This document shows, piece by piece, positions 1 to 8,823 of a DNA stretch of 33,122 nucleotides (positions are counted from its first letter, which is position 1; the number at the start of each line of letters is the position of its first letter). The notes below the pieces were generated by a model, which was not told the origin of the DNA, did no database searches, and worked only from the letters and a program-made list of their open reading frames with translations. The stretch is taken from positions 1-33,122 of the forward strand of contig JAKSVE010000010.1 in assembly GCA_024408295.1 (NCBI GenBank), given 5' to 3'. Origin of the DNA: Bacilli bacterium. Its GTDB lineage: Bacteria; Bacillota_I; Bacilli_A; RFN20; CAG-826. A program made the translations under genes and the position numbers.

Positions 1-3000
1 TTGTTGGATCAAGATAATCCACACTATCAGGACTTATGAATCTTCCTATCTCTGGGTCATAGTAACGTGAGGATAACCAGTAGAGAGATGTCTCAACATC
101 ATAATAATAGCTTCCATAACGTATCGGGTTAATATTGCCGACAAAAGAAGAAGATGTATTTGTTGTTCCATCCGGGTTAAGAACCTTACAATTTCCCCAA
201 GCGTCGTACGAGTATCTTGCCACTATTTCGTTTTCTGTTGCTATCGCGATGACATCGCCTCTCCAGTTTTTGATGTACCAGTAATGGCGCAATCGAGTGT
301 CGATAAAGCCGCATAACCCCTCTCCATCGTAAACGAAGTGTATGAATCCCGTTTCGCTTTCCTGAATTAATAATTTGCCCAAGGATGAATAATAAAACTT
401 CGTATTACCCTTCTTTGTCCTACGCCCGTTGCAATCGTATTTAAATTCGATGTTGTCAAACATGGTTAACAACCTACGGGACCATGAAGCTGATTTTGTA
501 ATTCCGTCTTTCGTAACGGAGATAAGATTGCCCATATTGTCGTAATTATATGTATTCACCGCTACTGGAGTATTGTTTAGTTTGTATACCAGTGACGTTA
601 ATTTCCCCTGTGAATCATACGAAAAACTTTTCTTTGTGATGCCGCTTTCGATGTGTGAAAGTCTATCGCCTTCATAGCGATATGATATTGAGAGGCCGTT
701 GGTTGACTCTTCGCATAGTCTCCCAAGACCGTCGTATGTGTAAGAAGTGGAATTTCCATCGATTGTGACGTTGGTAGCCCTTGATTCGTTGTCATATTGA
801 ATGCTTTGTGTGGATGAGGTTCCTCCGCCGAAACGAGTAATCCTTGAAGGCGAAGGCGATGTACCAACATATTCCGCGGTGAATCCGGCAACACCAGTTT
901 TAGTAGTCACTCTTCCCATCCAATCGTATGAATAAAGGATTACATCCACCGGTCCGTTCAAGTCTCGAATCTCTACTCTGATTATTCTGCCATCGTTCTC
1001 GTCAATGGTTGTTTTTATTCCGCCGAATAGATTGTAAGATTCCTCCCATCTTTCGTAATCGTGAGTTATGGACAGATTTTCGTAATTTTCGCCGCTCATC
1101 CGTTCCTCGACCATCATATCGTAGGAATCATACGTAAAATCCCAGTCCACGCCTATGTATTTGTCTTCAATTTTCCCAATCTTGGATATGGCGTTAGAAT
1201 AATTGTTCTCGTTATTGTGCCATATTTTGGTTTTTCTTTCCCCACCCTTCATTTCATTTAGCATTTTCCCGTAAATGTCAAATGACCTTTCAAACGACTC
1301 AAAATATTCCGCTCCATACCAATATGTTGTGTATATTACAGAATGACTTTCGCTAACTGACATATAAGGCGCGCTATTTTCTTCGTATCCGAATGATGAT
1401 ATCATAGACGATTCGTCTCTGTTTATGGATATAACATGGTTGCAATGGCTTGAATGGAAGGAGGTTATACCGTTGTTGCCGTGTGTAATTGAATTGCTGA
1501 AGGCTTGAACCCCATTCTGTTCAAAGGCGACGTTCCTGATTCTTTCAAGCGTATCATATTCAAATCTTGTGGACGTCCCTGATGGTATGAAATCGCCGTT
1601 AATCATCTCGGCTTTTCGAATCTCTATTAAGAGACCTCTAGAATACTGAAAAACATTAGATCCTTTGCCAAGGGTGAAAGCCGCAATTATGTTCTCTCCG
1701 TGTTCGTCCGTCTCTACTTGCGTAGTCACCCATTGATCGCCATTATGTCTTATTGTGGTGCTTATAAGAATGCCAAATGGAGAATATGTGTACACTTTAG
1801 AGTAGTCTTGCGTTCCGTCTTCAACAACGATTCCCCTCTCATCAAAAATATCATATTCTTTATTGAGTTCATCAACTATATTCCCGGAGACGTTTAAGGA
1901 ATATCTCGTATTGTCGATTATGGTGGAGAAGTTAGGAGTTTGCGTTGGCCTAATGTTTTCCCTCCTTAGGTTTCCGTTCCTTAATTTCCTCCCTCTAATT
2001 TCTACAAATACTGAGGTTAATCCCCAATCTTCACTTAGCAAGTTGTTGCTTGTGTTGATGTTGCTTGTAGCAAAAAGTCCAGAGACATTAGAGACCCTAG
2101 TTCTACAGTTTTCGGTTACCAATCCCCTTCTAGGAATGTCTCTTCTATGCATGATTGCATATAAAATGTCTTGTTCCGACATTCTTGGTGACGATGAACC
2201 TCCGTTAGTATGGGTCGCCCTGATTCCGTTGTTAAAAATGTAGAGATTTTTTGATTCGACAATTCTCTCACTATTTACTTCGATGCATAGATTTCCGATA
2301 TCGCTAAATGCCATAAATGGTACTCCAAAGCGGAAGCGGTGACATGTGCCGTTATCTGACATCAGCCTCAGAGTAATACTATTCGCCGGCAATTTCTGAT
2401 TTCCCGTTGCGAAACTGAGAGGAATCTGAACCATCTGCCATACGTTTGAGGCTTGCCCGTTGATTCCGATCCTCGATACTTGTTGCCCATAAATTGCCTC
2501 TATGTATGGGAATGTGCCGCATGGTTCATCTATCATGATATACATGCTCATAAGAAAATCTTGTGCATAGCTTGGCGGAAAATCGACAAATGAAAATGGT
2601 ATCTCGATGCCTAGACTTTGGCTTTGATAAACAAGCTCCCCGTTTAACGAATCGCTTGTTACGCTTATTCCGCTTTCCGGAGAATGCGGAACGGTCATCT
2701 TTTCCCCTTGCGGCTTGTTGAAGGCTCGGAGCATCCCGGATGTGTCAATCTCGAAGGTTGAGGACAGTCTTTCCTCTGCGTCGAATTGATACTCCGTTAT
2801 GAGGCCTCTTATGTTTGTTGTCCTCGTCTTCATGTCCGTTATGTAGTTGTAATCGACCGAAATTCTTTCATCGGCATGGATTTCATCTTGTTCTTCAAGC
2901 AAAAAACCAGTCGAAAATCTTACTGCTTTGTCGTTTTGATATTCGAATTCGATAGCTTCCTTTGTGATGGTACTATACATTTTTGTGAGCAGAGGTCCTT

Positions 3001-4450
3001 CGAAGATGGATACAATCGTTTGTGCCTGTTCTAATACGCCATTTACATTGGAGAAGAAGTGTTCGCTTATGAGGTTCCCGTTAGAATCATAGTTTAGTTG
3101 CACGCTTCTAATGGTCTCGCTACCGTTCATTTCCGCTCTGACATTAATTAGCATTCCTGATGGGTCATAATCGAGAATAACACACTCTCTTTTCACTCTT
3201 CCATTGTCGCATCTCTCGTCGTATATGACGGAGGCTTGCCCATGCTGGTTCCTTAACACGCGTTTTCTTATCAATGGGTTAATATTCGATATGAAAACTT
3301 CTGAGCGTCCTTCTCCGTCGAATATAATCGAATTCCCTTCTCCATCAACGAATTCGTATCCGTTTTGAGTAATCTGTATGGTGTTACGGGCATCCTCATA
3401 ATCGTAGTACATGTCATTTATGGTGTCGTACTTTATGTAGTCGTGGGCATAGCCAATCTCATCTATCAAAGTTAGCGTGTTATTGCCGGTATTAATAATT
3501 CTTAGATCAATGGAGAGCTTCACGCCGTTTCCATACCCCCAAAACAATGATTTTTGGATTGGCTGCATATTCGAATCGTAAACAAATTGCAGATTTATAG
3601 AGTAGCTGTTTGCCCCAATGCTGACGAGATCATTTATGATGAGGACTCTACCTGTTAAGAGATTCACCTTTGCTGCTTGGCCGATATCCGAAAAAGGTTT
3701 GCCAGAATTACTTACACTTGAGGCTGAGTGGATTTCAATCGGTACAACGCAGGAATGAGGACCGATGCTAGCTATGACCGACGACGAGGATGTTAATGGT
3801 GTATTGCATGTTATTGTAAAATCGTTTACTTCCTCTGAAGTCCCGTCGGTATATGAAGCTTGGAGGAGAAGTCCGAGTCGGTTGAATGCCTCTCCTTCCA
3901 AATAATGGGTCTTTGTAGGCTTTTTTAATATCGATAGGCTCGTCAATGAGTGATCAACAATGATTTCGAATTGTGATGAGTTGATGGATAATGTCGTGGA
4001 TTGGCTGGCCGACCCTGATGTAAAAATCATCACATCAATACATCCGGTTTGTTCATAGATATCTTTTATTGGTAATGCAATCTTTCCGTTTACGCAGGAT
4101 GCTTCATCGCAGACGAACATTCCAGATGACGTGTATACGTAGAAAGGCGTTATGGATCCTGCTACGTCGAAGGATAAAACAATGTCTATTATGCTGTTTT
4201 CGTTTCTTTCTATTTCTTCGATTAGCTGGTTGTGGTCGACGACGATTTCTATTTGTCCTTCGTTACCATCTTGATATCCATAATACCCCTCGATGCACTC
4301 GGTTGTGTTCGAAAAAGACAGCCACTGATACATTTCTACTTGTTCAGGGAGGCTTATGTCCATCTCTATTTGATTGTTGGAGATAGGCATAGACCTTCTT
4401 ATAGATAGGCGTGCACTTTGAGTTTTGTTGAAAAACTTGTTATTGTTCAT
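1..4450 (-). CDS. RHS/YD-repeat protein, 3' end outside window (partial)
   Basis: The frame is open from the ATG at 4450-4448 to base 1, giving 1483 complete codons. The segments I translated by hand, including both ends, share one frame. An SD (GGAGGTGG, 4466-4459) lies 8 nt upstream. I see no N-terminal signal peptide. Around residues 170-250 there is a bacterial Ig-like segment (GEAFNRLGLLLQASYTDGT). YD-type repeats occur sparsely after residue 420 and densely after about 1170 (YSYDWMGRV, TYDGLGRL, YNYDNMGNLISV, YDAWGN). The last visible residues hold the RHS core hallmark RYYDPEIGRFISPDS, so the variable tip lies just outside the window. Residues ~560-720 read like a beta-sandwich insert without YD repeats; this is a guess. 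RHS proteins are large cell-surface or secreted beta-cage proteins, often delivering a C-terminal toxin. Whether this one does cannot be seen here. Confidence 0.93.
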   Translation of the reverse strand, partial: MNNNKFFNKTQSARLSIRRSMPISNNQIEMDISLPEQVEMYQWLSFSNTTECIEGYYGYQDGNEGQIEIVVDHNQLIEEIERNENSIIDIVLSFDVAGSITPFYVYTSSGMFVCDEASCVNGKIALPIKDIYEQTGCIDVMIFTSGSASQSTTLSINSSQFEIIVDHSLTSLSILKKPTKTHYLEGEAFNRLGLLLQASYTDGTSEEVNDFTITCNTPLTSSSSVIASIGPHSCVVPIEIHSASSVSNSGKPFSDIGQAAKVNLLTGRVLIINDLVSIGANSYSINLQFVYDSNMQPIQKSLFWGYGNGVKLSIDLRIINTGNNTLTLIDEIGYAHDYIKYDTINDMYYDYEDARNTIQITQNGYEFVDGEGNSIIFDGEGRSEVFISNINPLIRKRVLRNQHGQASVIYDERCDNGRVKRECVILDYDPSGMLINVRAEMNGSETIRSVQLNYDSNGNLISEHFFSNVNGVLEQAQTIVSIFEGPLLTKMYSTITKEAIEFEYQNDKAVRFSTGFLLEEQDEIHADERISVDYNYITDMKTRTTNIRGLITEYQFDAEERLSSTFEIDTSGMLRAFNKPQGEKMTVPHSPESGISVTSDSLNGELVYQSQSLGIEIPFSFVDFPPSYAQDFLMSMYIMIDEPCGTFPYIEAIYGQQVSRIGINGQASNVWQMVQIPLSFATGNQKLPANSITLRLMSDNGTCHRFRFGVPFMAFSDIGNLCIEVNSERIVESKNLYIFNNGIRATHTNGGSSSPRMSEQDILYAIMHRRDIPRRGLVTENCRTRVSNVSGLFATSNINTSNNLLSEDWGLTSVFVEIRGRKLRNGNLRRENIRPTQTPNFSTIIDNTRYSLNVSGNIVDELNKEYDIFDERGIVVEDGTQDYSKVYTYSPFGILISTTIRHNGDQWVTTQVETDEHGENIIAAFTLGKGSNVFQYSRGLLIEIRKAEMINGDFIPSGTSTRFEYDTLERIRNVAFEQNGVQAFSNSITHGNNGITSFHSSHCNHVISINRDESSMISSFGYEENSAPYMSVSESHSVIYTTYWYGAEYFESFERSFDIYGKMLNEMKGGERKTKIWHNNENNYSNAISKIGKIEDKYIGVDWDFTYDSYDMMVEERMSGENYENLSITHDYERWEESYNLFGGIKTTIDENDGRIIRVEIRDLNGPVDVILYSYDWMGRVTTKTGVAGFTAEYVGTSPSPSRITRFGGGTSSTQSIQYDNESRATNVTIDGNSTSYTYDGLGRLCEESTNGLSISYRYEGDRLSHIESGITKKSFSYDSQGKLTSLVYKLNNTPVAVNTYNYDNMGNLISVTKDGITKSASWSRRLLTMFDNIEFKYDCNGRRTKKGNTKFYYSSLGKLLIQESETGFIHFVYDGEGLCGFIDTRLRHYWYIKNWRGDVIAIATENEIVARYSYDAWGNCKVLNPDGTTNTSSSFVGNINPIRYGSYYYDVETSLYWLSSRYYDPEIGRFISPDSVDYLDPT

Positions 4451-4567
4451 TGTGTTAACCACCTCCTACAGCCAGTAATAATTGTCATCCAAAGTTTATC
4501 TTAGATCTTAGAAACCCGCTACAGATAAGTTGTTATGATAATTTACACAATTAGTCAATTTATGTAG

Positions 4568-4597
4568 TATGATTTACTCATCATAGATGGAGAAAAT
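4568..4597 (+). promoter_or_regulatory. -10 element and RBS of the SDR gene
   Basis: TATGAT at 4568-4573 could be a -10 box. The best upstream match, TTACAC at 4543-4548, gives a long 19-nt spacer, so the -35 is weak. GGAG at 4589-4592, 5 nt before the ATG, fixes the start at 4598. The 147-bp gap before this gene is shared with the divergent RHS gene, for which I see no convincing promoter. Confidence 0.4.
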
Positions 4598-5407
4598 ATG
4601 AAAACAGTCGTAATTACAGGATCCGCTAGAGGATTGGGCTATGAGATGGCCAAGAACTTCAGAGCAGCAAATTTCAATGTTGTTCTAAGTGATATCAATG
4701 AGGAAAATCTCAGCAAATCGGTTGAGGATTTAAAATCTTTGCCAGGTGAAGGTGAGGTAATCGGAGTGAAGTGCAATGTCACAGTATTAGATGATGTTGA
4801 GAATCTTGCCAAGGTCACAAAGGATACATTTGGCACACTTGATATGTGGATTAACAATGCTGGAGTCAACCAGCCTTCCAAATACATCTGGGAGTTAAGC
4901 GAGAAAGAAATCGACTTCCTCATGCAGGTGGACCTCAAAGGCACAATCAACGGCTCAAATGTTGCGATGAGAGTAATGAAGGAACAGGGTAGCGGTGCTA
5001 TCTATAACGTTGAAGGTTTCGGCTCAAACGATGCCTACCAGCCATATCTAGTAATGTATGGCACGACTAAGCGTGCAGTAACTTATTTCACATCAGCCTT
5101 AGCAAATGAAATTGAAGTGGCGGGATTGCCGGTTATCGTCGGTAAGTTATCTCCTGGCATCATGATCACAGGTTTCTTGACCTCATCAAACGGAAAAGAC
5201 GGAACAGTCCAGTTATCAGACAAGGTCAAGAAGGTCTATAACATCTTAGGTGACTATCCAGATGTAATCGCCAAGTTCCTGGTCAAAGAGATGATCAAGA
5301 ACAAGAAGAACGACAAGAGAATCAACTGGCTCACAAATGGAAAGGCATTCTGCCGTTTCATGGGCGCAGGATTTAATAAGCGTGACTTCTTTAAAGAAGA
5401 AAAATAA
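4598..5407 (+). CDS. Short-chain dehydrogenase/reductase (SDR family)
   Basis: This 269-residue protein has the classical SDR layout. The N-terminal nucleotide-binding motif TGSARGLG (residues 7-14) carries the TGxxxGxG glycines. NNAG follows at about 86-89, and the catalytic YxxxK is Y154-K158 (YGTTK), with Ser residues just upstream. It is expected to be a soluble NAD(P)-dependent oxidoreductase; the substrate cannot be read from the sequence. The last ~50 residues are lysine-rich and end in FNKRDFFKEEK. It stands alone, between the divergent RHS gene and the convergent GNAT-Hsp33 gene. Confidence 0.9.
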   Translation: MKTVVITGSARGLGYEMAKNFRAANFNVVLSDINEENLSKSVEDLKSLPGEGEVIGVKCNVTVLDDVENLAKVTKDTFGTLDMWINNAGVNQPSKYIWELSEKEIDFLMQVDLKGTINGSNVAMRVMKEQGSGAIYNVEGFGSNDAYQPYLVMYGTTKRAVTYFTSALANEIEVAGLPVIVGKLSPGIMITGFLTSSNGKDGTVQLSDKVKKVYNILGDYPDVIAKFLVKEMIKNKKNDKRINWLTNGKAFCRFMGAGFNKRDFFKEEK

Positions 5408-5426
5408 CCCGTTTTGCAGGGTTATT
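5403..5426 (-). terminator. Intrinsic terminator between convergent genes
   Basis: The perfect 8-bp stem AATAACCC/GGGTTATT has an 8-nt loop. Read on the minus strand it is followed by TTTTTCTTCTTT, so it is best suited to ending the GNAT-Hsp33 transcript, whose stop codon it overlaps. On the plus strand it lacks a T-tract, so it would be weaker for the SDR gene. Confidence 0.75.
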
Positions 5427-6954
5427 AATCGATTTGGTTGATTAATTCATCAATATCCTTCTCGTCGAAGTGATAAGCTGAACCACAGAACTGACAATTA
5501 AGGGTGATCTCATGATCTTCATCTCTTAACTTGGTCAGTTCTTTTTTTCCGATGGAAATGAGAACTTGCTCGCTTCTTTCTCTTCCGCAGTTACACTGGA
5601 ATTTAACTGGTTTCTTTTCTGTGATATTCACATCGAATCCTTCGAGTATGAACTGAAGCATATCTTCAGGGGTCATGCCTTCTTCTAGTAAGTCGGTCAA
5701 GGCATAGAGCTTCCTTAGGTTTCTCTCAAGTCTAGCAATGCTTGCTTCAGGGCAATATGGCATAAGCTGGACGATAATGCCACCCGCTCTTCTGACCGTG
5801 ACATCTTTATTCATCAAAACTCCTAGAGCAACAACCGATGGGGTTTGTTCGCTTGAAGCGAAATAGTACGTTAAGTCTTCGGCGATTTCTCCTGTCTGGA
5901 GTTGTGTTGTAGACACATAAGGGTCCTTTAATCCGTAGTCTCTAATGACCGTTAATGTTCCTTCTCCGATTGCGCCTCCAACATTCAAGTGCTGGGCTGC
6001 ATTTGGAGGGAGAATGATATCAGTTTCTTTTGTGTAGCCTTTAACTTCACCTTTGTTGTTGGCGGATACGACTAATCCTCTCATAGGACCATTGCCGTTG
6101 AATTGGAGGGTGAGAACATCTTGCTCATTCTTTAAATTATTGCCCATCATAAGGGCGGCAGACATGCTTCTTCCTAACGCTGCAGTGCAGATTGGGGAGA
6201 GGTTATGTATTTGTCTAGCGTGCTCAACAAGGTTCTTGCTTGTTATTGCCCATGCGATGATTTCTTCATTCGCGTTTGCTCTAACAAGGTAGTCTTCTTC
6301 GTGTTTCTCATTCTTGTAGAACAAAGTTCTAGAATAGACATATGTGGTAAGAGTCTTAGTCATTACCTCTGTTTCAAGCTCAACATCGCCCTGGACCACC
6401 AATTCAAAGTGATTCTTCTCATAGAATGCGAAATTGCAATCTGAATCGGTCATGACCATGTATCGTTCATGGTTATGTTTAGATGATAGGTGTCTTAATA
6501 GTTCGGTGCCGATTCCTTGTCTTTGGAATGATTTCTCCACTCCAAAGAGGGTAATCTGTCCTTTTTGAGGCTCGGTTATGTATTTTTCTAATGCCTCAAG
6601 GTGAGCGTGGTATTTCTTAACATATGGCATCTCATCAACCGATTTGAACTTCTCTTCATGAGATTTCATGAGGTCTTTGAGTGTGTTTTCATCAAACATC
6701 GGCTTGTCTCCGAAGTGGTTTGCAAAGATAAAACCTCTGCAAACACCATCTATTTCATAGGTGTGAGCCTCGGTTGACTCCATCAAGTTGCTATAGACAT
6801 AGAAGAAGCAGAACGCATTCATTCTCTCCTCGTCTTTTATATAAGTGTCGAAGTGCATCGACTCTTTGATCATATTGGCCGCATAAGCGACATCTTCTAA
6901 TTTAAAATCACGAACAATCTTTTCCATAGCCATAAGTATAATGAGACTTTCCAT
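5425..6954 (-). CDS. hslO: GNAT acetyltransferase-Hsp33 chaperone fusion protein
   Basis: One continuous 509-residue frame carries two domains. Residues ~10-215 resemble a GNAT N-acetyltransferase, with the acetyl-CoA loop QRQGIGT at 144-150 and a following segment ending NFAFYEKNHFELV, typical of the GNAT C-terminal beta strand. Residues ~219-509 are a full-length Hsp33 (about 290 residues, the usual size). It has the redox switch zinc cysteines C453, C455 (CNC) and C486, C489 (CQFC). Hsp33 is a cytosolic holdase activated by oxidative unfolding. The acetyltransferase substrate is unknown. The start is uncertain: Met1, Met8 and Met10 are all possible and none has a good SD. I know of no standard GNAT-Hsp33 protein, so the fusion deserves confirmation. 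The symbol applies to the Hsp33 part only. Confidence 0.9.
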   Translation of the reverse strand: MESLIILMAMEKIVRDFKLEDVAYAANMIKESMHFDTYIKDEERMNAFCFFYVYSNLMESTEAHTYEIDGVCRGFIFANHFGDKPMFDENTLKDLMKSHEEKFKSVDEMPYVKKYHAHLEALEKYITEPQKGQITLFGVEKSFQRQGIGTELLRHLSSKHNHERYMVMTDSDCNFAFYEKNHFELVVQGDVELETEVMTKTLTTYVYSRTLFYKNEKHEEDYLVRANANEEIIAWAITSKNLVEHARQIHNLSPICTAALGRSMSAALMMGNNLKNEQDVLTLQFNGNGPMRGLVVSANNKGEVKGYTKETDIILPPNAAQHLNVGGAIGEGTLTVIRDYGLKDPYVSTTQLQTGEIAEDLTYYFASSEQTPSVVALGVLMNKDVTVRRAGGIIVQLMPYCPEASIARLERNLRKLYALTDLLEEGMTPEDMLQFILEGFDVNITEKKPVKFQCNCGRERSEQVLISIGKKELTKLRDEDHEITLNCQFCGSAYHFDEKDIDELINQID

Positions 6955-6976
6955 TTCATGAAAGAGAGCTATCTAA

Positions 6977-6994
6977 TATAATTAGGCTGAAGGA
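6977..6994 (+). promoter_or_regulatory. -10 box and RBS of luxS
   Basis: A perfect TATAAT lies at 6977-6982 with a poor -35 (TTTCAT-like) upstream. AAGGA at 6990-6994 is 7 nt before the ATG. Transcription would start about 12 nt before luxS, within the 47-bp gap shared with the divergent GNAT-Hsp33 gene. Confidence 0.5.
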
Positions 6995-7001
6995 ACAATT
7001 T

Positions 7002-7532
7002 ATGCAAAGCAACGTCATCTCATTCAAAATCGATCATTCAAAACTACAGCCAGGATTATATCTTCACGAAGTTAAGGACTACGGCACAAATTATGTGACA
7101 ACCTACGATTTCAGATTCAAAAGGCCAAATCAGGGTGACTACCTAACACCATGCCAGTCACACACAATAGAACATGTCATGGCAACATTCTTCACCGCAA
7201 AGCTAAAAGACAAAGTCTATTGGGGACCAATGGGATGTCTAACCGGATTCTATCTTGTTCTAAACGGCAAGCATGATGTTGAAGAGGTGATGTCTACTCT
7301 CGACGAGTGCGAAGCCTTCTGGCAAGAGCTCCTTGCCTCAGAGACGGTTCCTGCAAAGAATCCATATAGATGCGGTAACTATAAACTTCTTGATATTAAA
7401 GAAGGTTATAAAGCGTGGAATGCATTCTATTCTTCGAGAAACGAATGGGGAAAAGAATATCCAATCATCGATGAGTGTCCAAGTGATGAAGGATATGAAA
7501 AAGACATCGATTACAACATTAATTTAAAATAA
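7002..7532 (+). CDS. luxS: S-ribosylhomocysteine lyase (LuxS)
   Basis: This 176-residue protein matches LuxS in length and motifs. The metal-binding HTIEH gives H54, E57 and H58, and NPYRCGNY supplies the third ligand, C124. GPMGCLTGFYL contains C79, corresponding to the catalytic cysteine of the family. LuxS cleaves S-ribosylhomocysteine to homocysteine and DPD, the precursor of the AI-2 signal, within the activated methyl cycle. It is cytosolic and homodimeric. No methyl-cycle partner gene (pfs, metK) is adjacent; it forms a single-gene unit with its own promoter and terminator. Confidence 0.97.
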   Translation: MQSNVISFKIDHSKLQPGLYLHEVKDYGTNYVTTYDFRFKRPNQGDYLTPCQSHTIEHVMATFFTAKLKDKVYWGPMGCLTGFYLVLNGKHDVEEVMSTLDECEAFWQELLASETVPAKNPYRCGNYKLLDIKEGYKAWNAFYSSRNEWGKEYPIIDECPSDEGYEKDIDYNINLK

Positions 7533-7538
7533 TTTGAT

Positions 7539-7561
7539 GGGCGAGGAAACTCGTCCTTTTT
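7539..7561 (+). terminator. Intrinsic terminator of luxS
   Basis: The stem GGGCGAG/CTCGTCC (7 bp with one G-U) is capped by a GAAA loop and followed by five Ts, 6 nt after the luxS stop. Confidence 0.9.
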
Positions 7562-7634
7562 ATACGCGTACGTAATATAAAGGAATCGTGTGCATAGGCA
7601 AAAAACAAAAATAAAAAAATTTTTCAAAAAGTTG

Positions 7635-7662
7635 TTGACGGGTAAAAAATTAAGCGTATAGT
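7635..7662 (+). promoter_or_regulatory. Promoter of the large ncRNA
   Basis: TTGACG (7635-7640), a 16-nt spacer and TATAGT (7657-7662) form a good sigma-70-type promoter, preceded by an A/T-rich upstream stretch with A- and T-runs. Transcription would begin near 7669, where the sequence switches abruptly from A/T-rich to purine- and G-rich. Confidence 0.75.
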
Positions 7663-7668
7663 TATGTA

Positions 7669-8753
7669 TCTGCCGGGCGGCAAGAACCAAGAAATTGGGG
7701 AAACATTAATCCAAAGGATTAATGGAAGGCGTCACGGCGAAGCATCATTACCTGAAAATCCGAAAGCTGAGGATCCGTGAGGACACCGGGCGTAAGGAGT
7801 ATCAGGAAAACCGTCTGACCGATGGCCTAGGATGAGAGTTCTAGGTGGGCCAAGGACCGATAGCGGGAAGCCGCCGTAGCAGGAAATTGGTTGACAACGG
7901 GGAACGATGAGAAACGGGTCGCAGGTCCTAACAAGGGCTGAGCGGAAAAGCCTCAGAGTGAACGACGACACCGAATAAGCCATCCGAAAGGAAGGGCTGA
8001 AGGGGAGTGCCGGAACCCATCGGAAAGCAATCAGGTGAGAATCCGAGAGGAACTGACCTGATGCTGAAGAGAATCCTGGAGATCGCGAAAGCGAAGAGAG
8101 GAATCATTCAGCCGAGCAGGATTGCAGCAGGACTCATTCATCGGACGAAAGGAAGATGAAGCAAGGCGCTTGCAAGACCTGACCATTGACCAGCTAGCGA
8201 GAACCGAGAAATCGGGGAAACCGCTCAAGCCTCTGGTTGTTCCCGGGAAACTGAGAACAATCCACTTGAGAAGGAAGCGAGGAACGCCAAAGAAACGGGG
8301 AAGGAAAGAGAACCGAAGAAAGGGCGGGAGCAAAGCTAGTTGAAGGTTGGAAGGCAGATGGAAGTCTGCTAAGCCTCAGCAAGAAGGAAGGGCCCGTAAG
8401 GGGACGGACGAAGGCTGGGAACGAAGCGATGAAGGCAAATGTTTGATCGTAAGGTCAAAAGAGTGGCTGGAGCTAATCCGACTAGACAATGGGAAAGCGG
8501 GGGAGGAAAAATAACCCGCAGGAGAATCAAACCACTGAAATCCGGAAGGAAGTAGGGAGGAGATTCCTGGATCGACCCAGAATAAAGGCGAGGCCCGAAA
8601 GGACAGCGAGACAAAGACTGGGTGATTGCTAAGGAGATGGCAAGAGATGGAGTACCCTCCATCGCCAGCGCTAGACCGTGCACTTCGTGAGGAGTGAGAG
8701 CGGTGCAGGAAGCGTATGATGCAAGGGGGAGGCAGCGAAAGCTGTCTTTTTTT
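7669..8753 (+). ncRNA. Large structured non-coding RNA (~1.08 kb), class unassigned
   Basis: The stretch has its own promoter and terminator and no credible gene in any frame. Its base make-up is unlike the flanks: rich in G and A, with many GAAA and GGAA runs. Readable hairpins include CCAA-GAAA-TTGG (7687-7698), a 9-bp stem CATTAATCC/GGATTAATG (7704-7724), ATCAGGT/ACCTGAT (8030-8062), CCGA-GAAA-TCGG (8204-8215), TTGTTC/GAACAA (8237-8260), TTTGATC-GTAA-GGTCAAA (8442-8459) and the terminator. Repeated GNRA loops on short stems are typical of ornate large RNAs such as ROOL, GOLLD and OLE. It is longer than the usual size of those classes as I remember them, and I could not match it to a consensus. 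I see no group II intron domain V, intron-encoded protein, RNase P or tmRNA signature. Function unknown. The exact 5' end is inferred. Confidence 0.8.
8731..8753 (+). terminator. Intrinsic terminator of the large ncRNA
   Basis: GGCAGC-GAAA-GCTGTC forms a 6-bp stem (one G-U) with a GNRA loop, followed by seven Ts. Confidence 0.9.
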
Positions 8754-8795
8754 CTGCTTTTTTCACTAATTTTTAGTTCATTTTGAAAACAATCA

Positions 8796-8823
8796 TTGAC
8801 ATATTTGCCCACAATGACATCAT
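8796..8823 (+). promoter_or_regulatory. Promoter of the aromatic amino-acid operon
   Basis: A perfect TTGACA -35 (8796-8801), 16-nt spacer and CATCAT (8818-8823, 4 of 6 matches) would start transcription near 8830, just ahead of the leader-peptide RBS. It lies on two imperfect copies of a TGACAT(C)ATTTGCCCA unit. Confidence 0.6.

Noticed and set aside
598-894. 98-residue minus-strand frame and the plus-strand frames at 1061-4386
   Set aside because: All are shadows of the RHS gene in other frames; the RHS frame is supported by its motifs, SD and consistent phase over 1483 codons.
8122-8343. 73-codon plus-strand frame, and minus-strand frames at 7732-7983, 8031-8333 and 8369-8812
   Set aside because: They lie in the structured RNA, have Arg/Gly/Ser/Pro-rich low-quality translations, no convincing RBS, and result from the purine-rich composition.
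7669-8753. Group II intron, RNase P RNA or tmRNA
   Set aside because: I could not find a GUGYG start, a 34-nt domain V or an intron-encoded protein, nor RNase P or tmRNA hallmarks; promoter and terminator fit an independent RNA gene.
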